Source of the DNA: Streptomyces zingiberis
Lineage (GTDB): Bacteria > Actinomycetota > Actinomycetes > Streptomycetales > Streptomycetaceae
Assembly (NCBI RefSeq): GCF_012034935.1
Contig: NZ_JAATEN010000001.1
Coordinates: 248,001 to 312,000, forward strand
Direction of reading: 5' to 3'
DNA length: 64,000 nucleotides
Below the pieces are notes generated by a model. It saw only the letters and a list, made by a program, of their open reading frames with translations. It searched no databases and was not told the origin of the DNA. The number at the start of each line of letters is the position of its first letter. Within the stretch, counting starts at the first letter, position 1. A program made the translations under genes and the position numbers. This document shows positions 9,847 through 20,874 of the stretch, piece by piece.

Positions 9847-10962
9847 TCAGAGCTCCTTGCGGAACGCCTCCGCCGCCTCCAGCAGCAGGTCGTTCGCCTC
9901 GGGCTCACCGATGGTGATCCGCACGCCCTCGCCCGGGAACGGCCGGACGACCACGCCCGCCCGTTCACAGGCCGCCGCGAACTCCGACGTCCGCTCCCCC
10001 AGCCGCAGCCAGACGAAGTTGGCCTGGGACTCCGGGACCGACCAGCCCTGGGCCGACAGCGCCCCGGACACCCTTGCCCGCTCCGCGACCAGCGCCGACA
10101 CCCGCTCCAGCAGCGCGTCCTCGCTGCGCAGCGAGGCCACCGCGGCGTCCTGCGCCAGCTGGCTCACGCCGAAGGGCACCGCGGTCTTGCGCAGCGCGGC
10201 CGCGACCGGCTCGTGCGCCACCGCGAAGCCGACGCGCAGCCCGGCCAGCCCGTACGCCTTGGAGAAGGTGCGCAGCACGCAGACGTTCGGGCGGTCGCGG
10301 TAGATCTCCAGGCCGTCCGGCACCTCCGCGTCCCGGATGAACTCCCGGTAGGCCTCGTCCAGGACCACCAGGACGTCGGAGGGCACCCGGTCCAGGAAGC
10401 GTTCCAGCTCCTCCCGGCGGACGGCCGTGCCGGTCGGGTTGTTCGGATTGCAGACGAAGACCAGCCGGGTCCGGCCGGTCACGGCCGCGGCCATCGCGTC
10501 CAGGTCGTGCCGCTCGTCTTCGGTGAGCGGCACCTGCACGGAGGACGCGCCGGAGATCTGGGTGAGGATCGGGTACGCCTCGAAGGAGCGCCAGCCGTAG
10601 ATCACCTCGTCCCCCGGGCCGGCGGTGGCCTGGAGGAGTTGCTGGGCCACGCCCACCGAGCCGGTGCCGGTGGCCAGATGCGTGGCCGGCACGTCGAACC
10701 GCTCGGACAGCTCGGCGGTCAGCGCGCTGCACGCCATGTCGGGGTAGCGGTGGAAGCTCTCCGCGGCGCTCCGCACGCTCTCCATGACTCCCGGCAGCGG
10801 TGGGTAGGGGTTCTCGTTGGAGGAGAGCTTGTACGTGACCGGCCCGTCCCCCGCCGCGGCGGGCTTGCCCGGCTTGTAGGTCGGGATGCCCTCCAGCACA
10901 CCGCGCAGTCTGGGGATCACCGGGGCCTCGGGGGAGACCCCCCGGGATTCAGTGTGCATCAC
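9847..10962 (-). CDS. HisC-family aminotransferase (histidinol-phosphate or phenylalanine type)
   Basis: A 371-residue PLP-dependent class I/II aminotransferase. [11 protein letters not shown] is the HisC N-terminal signature, CNPNNPTGT binds the cofactor, and [14 protein letters not shown] carries the Schiff-base lysine (about K235). It is close to HisC2-type proteins of Streptomyces, annotated either as histidinol-phosphate or as aromatic amino acid aminotransferase. No his operon genes are nearby, so a role in aromatic amino acid metabolism is as likely as histidine synthesis. Two ATG codons in tandem open the gene; the first is used here. A good promoter lies 50 bases upstream. Confidence 0.88.
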   Translation of the reverse strand: MMHTESRGVSPEAPVIPRLRGVLEGIPTYKPGKPAAAGDGPVTYKLSSNENPYPPLPGVMESVRSAAESFHRYPDMACSALTAELSERFDVPATHLATGTGSVGVAQQLLQATAGPGDEVIYGWRSFEAYPILTQISGASSVQVPLTEDERHDLDAMAAAVTGRTRLVFVCNPNNPTGTAVRREELERFLDRVPSDVLVVLDEAYREFIRDAEVPDGLEIYRDRPNVCVLRTFSKAYGLAGLRVGFAVAHEPVAAALRKTAVPFGVSQLAQDAAVASLRSEDALLERVSALVAERARVSGALSAQGWSVPESQANFVWLRLGERTSEFAAACERAGVVVRPFPGEGVRITIGEPEANDLLLEAAEAFRKEL

Positions 10963-11011
10963 AGTCCTCCTCGACCGTCCCGCCGCCTCATCGTGCCGTC
11001 CAATGCTGCAT

Positions 11012-11039
11012 ACCCTATGAGGATTGCGGCGACGGGCAA
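11012..11039 (-). promoter_or_regulatory. likely housekeeping promoter of the aminotransferase gene
   Basis: On the minus strand, TTGCCC (11039-11034) and TAGGGT (11017-11012) are separated by 16 bases, close to the Streptomyces vegetative consensus TTGACN / TAGRRT. Transcription would start near 11005 and give a leader of about 45 bases. Confidence 0.55.
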
Positions 11040-11467
11040 TGGCCGCGGCGCGGGAAGCCGGGCGGCGCGGCGCGGGAGCGGACCGCGGCGCCGTGCGGCG
11101 AGGCCCGGCGGTGTGCGGCGCCGCAGGGCCCGGGCGGAGTGATGTGGAACCGCGGCCACCTTCGCCCGATACGTCCGCGGGGCCCTCCGCGGTGCCGTCC
11201 GCCGTCCCGCCGGTGCACGGCCACCTCCCGCGCGCCGGTGGATCGCGCCGCCCCGCGCATCACCCGTCCAGGTGACTTGAGACCTCTTCGAAACAAACAC
11301 GGTTCCCTGGAAAGCGGCCCGTATGGGCACCACGGCCGCCCAAAGTTTTCCCCAACGACCTTGCATGTCATGGCTGTTGAGGTCGCCCGCCTTGCAGAAA
11401 CGTAACTCCTGATGGTCCGTCACCGACTGCCGCTCCCGGGGCCCGGGCACCCTAGTATCGGCTGGCC
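11040..11467. other. intergenic region between divergent genes, no gene seen
   Basis: About 430 bases with no credible coding signal on either strand. The part near 11280-11400 is less GC-rich than its surroundings (CTTCGAAACAAACACGG, CAAAGTTTTCCCC), which suits promoters. TAGTAT at 11453-11458 could be the -10 of the LacI-family gene. It lies only about ten bases before the ATG, so that transcript would be nearly leaderless. No clear -35 was found. Confidence 0.4.
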
Positions 11468-12565
11468 ATGACAGCAGCAGAGAAGCACCAGGTGAGCCGG
11501 GCGGCCGGCCGTCGGCTGGGGCGAGCGGGCATCCGGGACGTGGCCGCCGCCGCCGGTGTCTCCATCACGACTGTCTCCGACGCCCTCAACGGCAAGGGCC
11601 GCCTCCCCGACGCCACCCGCCGTCACGTCCGCGAGGTCGCGGAGCGACTGGGCTACCGCCCTTCCGCCGCGGCGCGCACCCTCCGTACGGGCCGGTCCGG
11701 GCTGATCGGACTGACCGTGACCACCTACGGTGACGAGCCCTTCACCTTCACCGAGTTCGCCTACTTCGCCGAGATGGCCCGGGCCGCCACCTCCGCCGCG
11801 CTGGACCGCGGCTATGCCCTCGTCATCCTCCCCGCCACCTCCCGTCACGACGTCTGGTCCAACGTCGCCCTCGACGGCACGGTGGTCATCGACCCCTCCG
11901 ACCACGACCCGGTCGTCGCCGAGCTCACGCGGCAGCGGATCCCCGTCGTCTCCGACGGCCGCCCCGCCGGTTCCGTACCGGTGACCGCCTGGGTCGACAA
12001 CGACCACGAGGCCGCCGTCCTCGGACTGCTGGACCACCTCGCCGAGGCCGGCGCCCGCCGGATCGGCCTGCTCACCGGCACCACCACCGACACCTACACG
12101 CGCCTCTCCACCAGCGCCTACCTCGCCTGGTGCGAACGGGCCGGGCAGGACCCGGTCTACGAGAAGTACCCGGCCCACGACCCGCGCGCGGGAGCCGTCG
12201 CGGCGGACCGCCTGCTGGCCCGCCCCGACCGCCCGGACGCCGTCTACGGCCTCTTCGACCCCAACGGCACGGACCTGCTGGCCGCCGCGCGCCGCTACGG
12301 CCTGCGTGTCCCCGAGGACCTGCTGCTGGTGTGCTGTAGCGAGTCCACGGTCTACGCCGGCACCGAGCCGCCGGTCACCACCCTCTCCCTGCAACCGCGC
12401 CGGATCGGCACGGCGGTGGTCCAGCTGCTGATCGACGCCATCGAGGGGCTGGACGAGGGGCGTCCGGTGGCCCAGGTGATACCGACGGAGCTGATCGTGC
12501 GCACCTCCTCGCAGCGGCGCGCCTCGCGCACGACGGTCACCCCGCCCCGGTCGTCCCCGGCCTGA
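11468..12565 (+). CDS. LacI-family transcriptional regulator
   Basis: A 365-residue repressor-type protein. GIRDVAAAAGVSITTVSDALNGKGRL (given here in parts: IRDVAAAAGVSITTVSDAL then NGKGRL) is the LacI helix-turn-helix, starting about residue 20, followed by the hinge ERLGYRPSAAARTLRTGRSG. The rest is a periplasmic-binding-protein-like effector domain, including VDNDHEAAVLGLLDHL and GLLTGTTTDTYTRLS. The first 18 residues are an extra basic tail. No sugar transport genes lie next to it, so the effector is unknown. It is divergent from the aminotransferase gene. Confidence 0.9.
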   Translation: MTAAEKHQVSRAAGRRLGRAGIRDVAAAAGVSITTVSDALNGKGRLPDATRRHVREVAERLGYRPSAAARTLRTGRSGLIGLTVTTYGDEPFTFTEFAYFAEMARAATSAALDRGYALVILPATSRHDVWSNVALDGTVVIDPSDHDPVVAELTRQRIPVVSDGRPAGSVPVTAWVDNDHEAAVLGLLDHLAEAGARRIGLLTGTTTDTYTRLSTSAYLAWCERAGQDPVYEKYPAHDPRAGAVAADRLLARPDRPDAVYGLFDPNGTDLLAAARRYGLRVPEDLLLVCCSESTVYAGTEPPVTTLSLQPRRIGTAVVQLLIDAIEGLDEGRPVAQVIPTELIVRTSSQRRASRTTVTPPRSSPA

Positions 12566-13057
12566 CGGCGCCGGATCCCGGGCGGCCCGCCGGGTCCGGG
12601 CCGTTCACCCGGCCGCCTCCCGTGCCGGGAGCGGCGCGCCGCCCGGCGCGGGCCGCGCCGGGCCCGGGCCGCCCGGGACCGGCGGTGCCCGGCCTGGAGG
12701 CACACCGGCCCGGCGACCTCCCGCGGGCGTCTTCCGGTGCGGTGCGCCACGGCCGGACGCCGGCACACCCGCGTGCGGACGGGCGTCCGGGGCCGGATCC
12801 TCCCGCCGGCCGGAGCCGCGGCACGGCCGGCGCCCGCCGCCACGGGGCAATTCGGGAGGAAAGCCGGTGCTCCCGGCCGTCCCGGGGATTGACGGGTCCC
12901 TGGTGCGTCACAACCCGCGAGCGGCGTTCCTATGATGGGCGCACGACACTGCGGATCCTTGATCGCGAAGGGTCCCCGCCCCGAGGCGGGGAGGGTGCCG
13001 TCCGCGGCGGCGGACGGGGTCCGGCAGGTGTACGGCGGCGCGACGGTGGAGGGGTCG
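12566..13057. other. 492-bp intergenic region, possible promoter and structured leader
   Basis: The first 300 bases are extremely GC-rich with no coding signal. TATGAT at 12931-12936, with TCACAA 17 bases before it, is a weak promoter candidate for the phosphoesterase gene. The leader that would follow contains two local hairpins (CCCCGCC/GGCGGGG near 12980 and CCGTCCGC/GCGGACGG near 13005). Confidence 0.35.
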
Positions 13058-14080
13058 ATGACTCAGGGGGCCGGTCAGGGACCCGTGGTGCGGGGCATGC
13101 TCACCATGCAGGTGACACCCGCGGACGCGGCGGCACCGCCGTACGCGGCCGAGGACGGCTATACGCCCACCGAGCGGAATCTCCCCGTCATCGGGCGCGC
13201 TGCCGCGGCCGCCGGGGTCCCGCATCCCGGGCAGGAACCGCAGGCGGCCCCCTCGGACGGGCCCGGCCCGCTCTACGTGGTGGGAGATGTCCACGGTTAC
13301 CTCGACGAGTTGCGCGCGGCCCTGCGGACCGAGGGGCTCATCGACGAGCAGGACCGGTGGGTCGCCGGCACCGCCCGTCTGTGGTTCCTCGGGGACTTCA
13401 CCGACCGCGGCCCGGACGGCGTCGGGGTCATCGATCTCGTCATGCGGCTCTCGGCCGAGGCGGCCGCGGCGGGCGGCTACTGCAAGGCCCTGATGGGCAA
13501 TCACGAACTGCTGCTGATCGGCGCCAAGCGGTTCGGGGACACCCCCGTGGCCTCCGCCGCCGGGACGGCCTCCTTCCACGCGGCCTGGCTGCTCAACGGC
13601 GGCCAGCGCACCGACATGGAGCGGCTGCAGGACCACCATGTGCAGTGGATGTCCCGGCTCGACGCGATCGCCGAGGAGGACGGCCATCTGCTCGTCCACT
13701 CCGACACCACCGAGTATCTGGATTTCGGGGACTCCATCGAGGCCGTCAACGACAGGGTGACGGAGACCCTGCACCGCGGTGACGCCGCCGAGTGCTGGGA
13801 GCTCTTCCGCAAGTTCACCAAGCGCTTCGCCTTCCGCGACCAGGGCGGCTCCGAGGCCGCCCGCCGGCTGCTCGGGGCCTACGGCGGCGGGCGCGTCGTC
13901 CACGGCCACAGCCCCATCCCGTACCTCACCGGGCAGGTGGGCAGCGAGGACGGGGAGGACGGCGGCGCGCCGGTGGTCGAGGGCCCGCACGTCTACGCCG
14001 ACGGGCTGGCCATCGCCATGGACGGCGGGGTCACCATGGCCGGAAGAATGCTGGTCACCCAACTGCCCTTGGCCGGCTGA
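13058..14080 (+). CDS. calcineurin-like metallophosphoesterase
   Basis: A 340-residue cytosolic protein of the PPP-type metallophosphoesterase fold. The metal-binding motifs appear in order: GDVHG, GDFTDRGPDG, GNHE and, near the end, HGHSP. This order matches serine/threonine protein phosphatases of the PrpA/PP1-like type and diadenosine tetraphosphate hydrolases. The ATG was chosen for GGAGGGG just upstream and because the sequence before it is not family-like. About 60 poorly conserved residues precede the catalytic domain. The substrate, phosphoprotein or dinucleotide, is not deducible. Confidence 0.88.
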   Translation: MTQGAGQGPVVRGMLTMQVTPADAAAPPYAAEDGYTPTERNLPVIGRAAAAAGVPHPGQEPQAAPSDGPGPLYVVGDVHGYLDELRAALRTEGLIDEQDRWVAGTARLWFLGDFTDRGPDGVGVIDLVMRLSAEAAAAGGYCKALMGNHELLLIGAKRFGDTPVASAAGTASFHAAWLLNGGQRTDMERLQDHHVQWMSRLDAIAEEDGHLLVHSDTTEYLDFGDSIEAVNDRVTETLHRGDAAECWELFRKFTKRFAFRDQGGSEAARRLLGAYGGGRVVHGHSPIPYLTGQVGSEDGEDGGAPVVEGPHVYADGLAIAMDGGVTMAGRMLVTQLPLAG

Positions 14081-14266
14081 GGATTACCGGACACCCGCCC
14101 CGGGCAGATAGACATGCCCACGGTCGGGTCACATTCCGGCAACACCCTGCCAGGTCCCGCGTGGGCGCTCTACCATCGGCCTATCCGCAGCAGGCTCTCC
14201 TCCGTTTCCGCCCGCTCGCCCGGTGAGAATCGGGGCGCCGGGCCCACGGAGCATCGGGGGATGCAC

Positions 14267-15172
14267 ATGAACAGCGCACAGCATCTGCTTCCCGAGGACC
14301 ACCCGGAGTACGCCCGGGTCCTCGACGAGGCGCTGCGCGGCATGACCGGGTCGTCGGCGGCGACGGCCGGCGGCACCGGTGGGCGGCCGGGCACCGAGCA
14401 GCTCCGTGCCCTGGCGCTGGAGGCCGCGCCGAGAATCGCGGCGCGCGCCGCCGGCGAGTACCGCGCGTATGTGACGCTCCGGGAGAAGGTGCGGGAGGGC
14501 GCGCGGCAGCAGAGCGGCGTCGACACCCCCGAGGGCGGGAACGGCGGCGGGGCCGCCCTCACCACCGCCGTGGGTGAGACCGCCGGGGCCGGGCTGCTCG
14601 CGGTCTTCACGGTGCTGGCCCCCGTGCTGGCGGGTGCCGCGGCGGCGATCTTCCTGCTCATCGGCTATCTGCTCCATCTCTTCAGCCCGGACGCGCCGAC
14701 GGCCGGCCCGATCATCAACGCCGGCTGGGTCTTCCTGGCCCTCGCCGCGGCGGCCACCGTCATCGCGATGTGCGGCCTGGTCTTCACCGCCCTCCGCAAC
14801 GGCTCGGGCTCCCTGGGCACGGCCGGCCGGGCCCGGGGCCGCGACCGGGACGACGAGTTGGCGCGCCTGCGCGAGACATGGCGGCGGGCGCTGCTCGACC
14901 GGGGCATCCTGCCGTTCCTGCGCGAGGCGCAGAGGGAGTCGACGGCGGCGCTCGCCGCGCGGGAGGGCGGCCGAGCCGAAGACGCCTCCGCGGAGGGCTC
15001 CCCGGAGGAGGACCGGTCGGGCGGCCGCACCCCCCAGCTCGGCTACAACCGGCCGGGATTCAGCAGCCCGGGCGGAGGCGACACCCCGGGGGAGGGTGGT
15101 TCCCGGCCGCGCTTCAACAGCCCCGGCTTCTCCAGCCCCGGCTACGGTGGCCCCGACCACCCGCCCGAGTAG
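14267..15172 (+). CDS. two-helix membrane protein of unknown function
   Basis: About 301 residues. I do not recognise the family. Residues 1-100 are soluble and mostly helical. Two strongly hydrophobic segments follow, one containing LLAVFTVLAPVLAGAAAAIF and one containing WVFLALAAAATVIAM, and then a charged, arginine-rich cytoplasmic-type helix. The last 45 residues are a Gly/Pro/Ser tail in which PGFSSPG occurs twice. The ATG at 14267 is 6 bases after GGGGG, whereas the in-frame ATG at 14261 abuts it. It converges on thiC. Composition matches its neighbours, so recent transfer is unlikely. Confidence 0.7.
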   Translation: MNSAQHLLPEDHPEYARVLDEALRGMTGSSAATAGGTGGRPGTEQLRALALEAAPRIAARAAGEYRAYVTLREKVREGARQQSGVDTPEGGNGGGAALTTAVGETAGAGLLAVFTVLAPVLAGAAAAIFLLIGYLLHLFSPDAPTAGPIINAGWVFLALAAAATVIAMCGLVFTALRNGSGSLGTAGRARGRDRDDELARLRETWRRALLDRGILPFLREAQRESTAALAAREGGRAEDASAEGSPEEDRSGGRTPQLGYNRPGFSSPGGGDTPGEGGSRPRFNSPGFSSPGYGGPDHPPE

Positions 15173-15332
15173 CCCGGCCGGCGCACCGCCGCCCGCCGCC
15201 CCGCCCCTCACCACCGTCCGCCGCCGTCCGCTTCCATGGGCCCGGGGCGCGAGGAGGCGGACGACGGCGGGAACGAGACGGAGGGACGCGCCGGCGGACG
15301 GTCCGGCCCCGCCGGCCCGGGCCCCTCGGCGG

Positions 15333-17275
<1,943 letters not shown>

Positions 17276-17349
17276 GCAAAGGCGCCCCCACGCTAACGCC
17301 GTCCCGCGGTTCCTGACCAGAGCGCCTCCCTTCTTGCGATGATCGGGCG

Positions 17350-18777
17350 GTGAACTCGACGCCCGAACCCCCGGCCCGCCCCGACCCGGCCCAGCCCCAC
17401 GGCCACGCGCACCCGCCCCCACACGCGCATACGCACGGCCACGGCCCCGCGGCCCCCGTCTCCCGGCGGCTGCGGACGATCATCGCCGCCGTGCTGATCC
17501 CGTTCGCCGTCGCCGTCGCCGTCGGACTGGTGGCTCTGTGGCCCGGCGGAGTCCCGGGGCACGCCCCGAGCGGCGTGGGCATGGACCGCCAGATGGAGAA
17601 GGCGCAGGTCGTGCGGGTCGAGCAGGTGAAGTGCTCGGACGTGAACGCCGGCGGTGGGCAGCCGCCCGGGGCCGCGCCGGAACAGGGGACACCGGGCGCG
17701 CCGGGCGGGGACGGGGCCGGCGACGAGGTCTGCGAGAAGGCGACCGTGCGCGTCACCACCGGGGACGACAAGGGGCGGGAGTTCACCGAGATCGTCCAGC
17801 CGGACTCCACACGGCGGCTGAGCCAGGGGCAGGGCGTGGTGGTCGCGTACGCTCCCAACGCGCCGCGTGAGTTGCAGTATTCGGTGAACGACGTGGAACG
17901 GGACGTCCCGATCACGCTGCTGGCCGGCCTCTTCGCGCTCGCCGTGGTCGCGGTGGGACGGCTCCGCGGGCTGCTCGCGCTGGTCTCACTGGTCGTGAGT
18001 TTCGCCGTGCTGACGCTGTTCATCCTGCCGGCGATACTTCAGGGCGAGCATCCGCTGCTGGTCGCCGTGGTCGGCAGCAGCGCGATCATGCTGGCGGCCC
18101 TCTATCTGTGCCACGGGCTGACGGCGCGGACCTCCGTGGCCGTCCTGGGCACCCTCATCTCCCTGCTGCTGATCGGGCTGCTGGGGTCGGTCTTCATCGA
18201 CTGGGCGAAGCTCACCGGCAACACCTCCGACGAGACGGGGCTCATCCACGGCCTCTATCCGGGCATCGAGCTGAGCGGTCTGCTGCTGGCGGGCGTCATC
18301 ATCGGCTCGCTCGGCGTCCTCGACGACGTGACGGTGACCCAGACCTCGGCGGTGTGGGAGCTGCGCCAGGCGGACCCGACGATGTCCGCGCGGCGGCTGT
18401 ACCAGGCGGGTATCCGAATCGGCCGCGATCACATCGCGTCCGTGGTCAACACCCTGGTGCTGGCCTACGCGGGGGCCGCGCTGCCGCTGCTGCTGCTCTT
18501 CTCCATCGCGCGGAGCGGTGTGTCCACGGTGGCCCTGAGCGAGGTGGTCGCGGAGGAGATCGTCCGCACCCTGGTGGGGAGCATCGGGCTGGTGGCGTCG
18601 GTGCCGGTCACGACCGGACTGGCGGCCCTGGTGGTGTCGGCGGACCGGTTCACGCCGGGCACCGGCGCCCCGGCGGCGGGCACGGCCGGCGCGGAGGCCC
18701 CCTCGGCGGGCGCGTCGGCGCCCGGCCCCCGGCGCGCGGAGTCCCGAGGGGGGCGCGGACGCCGCCGCAAGCCCTGA
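17350..18777 (+). CDS. YibE/F family membrane protein with His-rich N-terminus
   Basis: A 475-residue multi-pass membrane protein of the YibE/F family, whose biochemical role is not established. After an N-terminal membrane anchor (about residues 40-60) comes an extracytoplasmic domain of about 120 residues. A block of about seven helices follows, with the family motif GVLDDVTVTQTSAVWEL. The first 35 residues are cytosolic and carry HGHAHPPPHAHTHGHG, seven histidines in sixteen residues, which looks like a metal-binding tail. The start is GTG. It is divergent from thiC and convergent with ssgA, with a shared hairpin terminator. Confidence 0.85.
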   Translation: MNSTPEPPARPDPAQPHGHAHPPPHAHTHGHGPAAPVSRRLRTIIAAVLIPFAVAVAVGLVALWPGGVPGHAPSGVGMDRQMEKAQVVRVEQVKCSDVNAGGGQPPGAAPEQGTPGAPGGDGAGDEVCEKATVRVTTGDDKGREFTEIVQPDSTRRLSQGQGVVVAYAPNAPRELQYSVNDVERDVPITLLAGLFALAVVAVGRLRGLLALVSLVVSFAVLTLFILPAILQGEHPLLVAVVGSSAIMLAALYLCHGLTARTSVAVLGTLISLLLIGLLGSVFIDWAKLTGNTSDETGLIHGLYPGIELSGLLLAGVIIGSLGVLDDVTVTQTSAVWELRQADPTMSARRLYQAGIRIGRDHIASVVNTLVLAYAGAALPLLLLFSIARSGVSTVALSEVVAEEIVRTLVGSIGLVASVPVTTGLAALVVSADRFTPGTGAPAAGTAGAEAPSAGASAPGPRRAESRGGRGRRRKP

Positions 18778-18793
18778 GCCGCCGGGAAAGCCG

Positions 18794-18825
18794 GGCACCC
18801 GCCTCCCCGGGGGCGGAGGCGTGCC
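18794..18825. terminator. bidirectional hairpin between YibE/F gene and ssgA
   Basis: GGCAC(CC)GCCTCC pairs with GGAGGCGTGCC around an 8-base loop, with one two-base bulge. It sits in the 102-bp gap between two convergent genes. Confidence 0.65.
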
Positions 18826-18879
18826 GGGTGACGCCCGGACCGGCCCCGCGCGGCCGTCCGCCCAGGAGCGGCAGCGCCG

Positions 18880-19317
18880 TCAGCCGGCGTTGCGGGCCTG
18901 GGAGAGAATCCGGTCCAGCGCCTCCGCCAGCCGGTCGTCGAAGTCGCCGGCGGCCTGTTCCTGCCCCATGGGGACGATGCGGTCCGTCCGGTCCAGGAAG
19001 GCCACCAGCGGGGCGGCGCCCGCCCGGAAGGCCGCCCGCTCCTCGCCCACCTGGAGGCGGATGAGGACGTCGGAAAGCACGCCCGGGGTGGCCGGGGCGA
19101 TGTGCACGTCCCCGTCCCCGGTGGGCGCGCTCAGCCCGTCCAGCAGCAGGTCACGGGCGAACGCCCAGGTGACCGGGGTGTCGCCCGGCAGGTGGAAGGT
19201 GAAGCGGACCGCGAAGGGATCGGCCGGGTCGTACTCCAGCTCCACCGGAATGCGGAAGGACAGCTCCTCGGAGACGAGGAAGCTCATCATCAGCTCTGCC
19301 TGAATCGTGTCGCGCAT
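18880..19317 (-). CDS. ssgA: SsgA, sporulation-specific cell division activator
   Basis: A 145-residue SsgA-like protein (SALP), a family restricted to morphologically complex actinomycetes. In Streptomyces SsgA controls the sites of septation and germination. The block QAELMMSFLVSEELSFRIP and the segments FHLPGDTPVTWAFARDLL and GDGDVHIAP are close to SsgA itself rather than to the SsgB-G paralogues. The ATG at 19317 gives MRDTIQAE, matching the usual SsgA start; a GTG three codons earlier is less likely. In S. coelicolor the IclR-type activator gene ssgR lies immediately upstream in the same direction; here the next 309 bases hold no gene. Confidence 0.9.
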   Translation of the reverse strand: MRDTIQAELMMSFLVSEELSFRIPVELEYDPADPFAVRFTFHLPGDTPVTWAFARDLLLDGLSAPTGDGDVHIAPATPGVLSDVLIRLQVGEERAAFRAGAAPLVAFLDRTDRIVPMGQEQAAGDFDDRLAEALDRILSQARNAG

Positions 19318-19626
19318 TGGTCCCACTGCCCCGCGTCGCTCGGAGTGGCCTGGTGTGAGACTCCCCGGCCCTCATGACGCCTGGTGATCGATGCGCCGAC
19401 GGGCCACCGGAGTGGTGTTACGGATACTGCTGGTGCGGGCGGGGCCACGGAGAGAGCCGCCCACTGCGCAGCGTAGCCGCTTCCGGTCGTGGAGTAGCTG
19501 ACCGGCATGGGGAGATGAGCGAGAAACACGAAAGCGGCGCCCGCGGACCCGGGCCGTCCGGAGGGACGGGGACCGGGCCCGTGAGCGCCACGGGTGGGGG
19601 CCGGCGCACCGGGGCCGGCGAGCGCC
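19318..19626. other. 309-bp gap upstream of ssgA where ssgR would be expected
   Basis: No coding signal on either strand and no remnant of an IclR-type protein was seen. It must contain the ssgA promoter, but no convincing -35/-10 pair was identified. Confidence 0.5.
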
Positions 19627-19845
19627 TCAGCCGTCGCCGCGCGGGGGCGAGGAGGCGGTGAACTTCCGGACGACGTAGACCAGTCCGGCCACCAGCGCGG
19701 CGAAGACCAGCACCTTGAAGAGCAGGCCGACGAGGAAGCCGATGACGTTCATGATCAGGCCGCCGAACATGATCAGCGCCAGGACCGGAACGGCGACCCA
19801 CTTCACCCACCACGGCAGACCGTCGAAGATTTCCTTGACCGCCAC
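19627..19845 (-). CDS. small DUF5326-type membrane protein
   Basis: A 72-residue protein with two hydrophobic segments, KWVAVPVLALIMFGGLIM and LLFKVLVFAALVAGLVYV, joined by a short glycine turn and ending in a polar tail. It resembles the small DUF5326 family common in streptomycetes, of unknown function. The GTG start has AGGGG 8 bases upstream. It is followed on the same strand by ssgA and preceded by the cupin gene, but the gaps are large enough for separate promoters. Confidence 0.75.
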   Translation of the reverse strand: MAVKEIFDGLPWWVKWVAVPVLALIMFGGLIMNVIGFLVGLLFKVLVFAALVAGLVYVVRKFTASSPPRGDG

Positions 19846-19984
19846 TGTCGTTTCCCCTGCCTACGGTTCGCGGTACCGGAACGCCTCCGGCTGTCTTCGA
19901 TGCTAATCGCGGTGGGCGTGTCGCGGGGCCGCCGCGGCCCTCGTCGTTCCCTGACCCGCCCCCTACGGGGCGCGCGGCTCCCCG

Positions 19985-20302
19985 TCAGCTCTCGGGTGGA
20001 GAGAAGATCACCAGCACCCGGAGGTCCTCGGTGATGTGGTGGAACTTGTGCTCCACCCCGGCGGGCACGTAGACGACGCTGCCGCGGGCCACCGGGGTGG
20101 TCTCCGCCCCCACGGTGATCGACGCCCGCCCCGTGATCACGCAGTAGATCTCGTCCTGCGCGTGCGGCCGCTGCGGGTCCACCGCCCCCGCCTCCAGGGC
20201 GTACAGCCCGGCCGACATCGTCTTCTCCCGGAGGAACTGCAGGTAGGAGCCATCGTGCGCGGCGCGCTCCGCGTCCAGTTCGTCCAGTCGGAAAGCCTTC
20301 AT
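19985..20302 (-). CDS. small cupin-domain protein
   Basis: About 105 residues forming a single cupin beta-barrel. RPHAQDEIYCVITGRASI is cupin motif 1 (H and E metal ligands; the first histidine is in RPHAQDE) and GVEHKFHHI is motif 2. Such proteins bind a divalent metal and may be small dioxygenases, isomerases or binding proteins; the sequence does not distinguish these. The ATG at 20302 has GAGGGG 5 bases upstream, whereas the GTG at 20308 lies inside that site. It is divergent from the holin-like gene. Confidence 0.8.
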   Translation of the reverse strand: MKAFRLDELDAERAAHDGSYLQFLREKTMSAGLYALEAGAVDPQRPHAQDEIYCVITGRASITVGAETTPVARGSVVYVPAGVEHKFHHITEDLRVLVIFSPPES

Positions 20303-20358
20303 GCTCACCCCTCGATACGGCCTTCGGCCCAGCGGATCCTGTCTGGGACGATCAGATC

Positions 20359-20736
20359 ATGCTGAATTTTCTGATCAAGACGGTGGCCAACGCCGCGGCC
20401 CTCGCCGCAGCGGTCTGGCTGCTCGACGACATCACCCTCACCGGGAGCAGCACGGGTGGCAAGGCGCTGACCCTGCTCCTGGTCGCCCTGATCTTCGGCG
20501 TGGTCAACATCGTCGTCAAGCCGGTGGTGCGGCTGCTCTCGCTGCCGCTGTTCGTCCTCACCCTGGGGTTGTTCACCCTGGTGGTGAACGCTCTGATGCT
20601 GATGCTCACCTCCTGGCTGGCGGGCCTGGTCGACCTCCCCTTCCACGTCGCGGGATTCTGGACCGCGGTGCTCGGTGGCCTGATCGTCTCCGTCGTCTCC
20701 TGGGCCGTGAACCTGGCGCTGCCGGACCGCAGCTGA
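20359..20736 (+). CDS. phage holin family / YvlD-type membrane protein
   Basis: A 125-residue protein with four hydrophobic helices, including VKPVVRLLSLPLFVLTLG, which contains the conserved VKP and LPL/LG turn of the mycobacteriophage holin superfamily IV / YvlD group. Most chromosomal members are not phage genes; in Bacillus YvlD belongs to an envelope-stress operon. No phage genes are nearby here, so a housekeeping membrane role is more likely than lysis. Confidence 0.8.
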   Translation: MLNFLIKTVANAAALAAAVWLLDDITLTGSSTGGKALTLLLVALIFGVVNIVVKPVVRLLSLPLFVLTLGLFTLVVNALMLMLTSWLAGLVDLPFHVAGFWTAVLGGLIVSVVSWAVNLALPDRS

Positions 20737-20874
20737 CCGAATCCGCCCGGCCCCGCGGCGCCCCCGGCCGGACCCGGCTCCTGCCGGGCGGCCGGAAGGA
20801 GGCCGGTGGCCGCGGGGCCGGCCGCCGGAGAACCGCCGTACCGCCGCCGGAGGGCGGAGAAGGGAGAGGAACGG

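Noticed and set aside
12889..12936. TTGACG and TATGAT as a promoter pair
   Set aside because: The spacing of 36 bases is far outside the range for a sigma-70-type promoter.
20359..20736. The holin-family gene as evidence of a prophage
   Set aside because: No integrase, capsid, endolysin or attachment sites are near, and chromosomal YvlD-type members are common.
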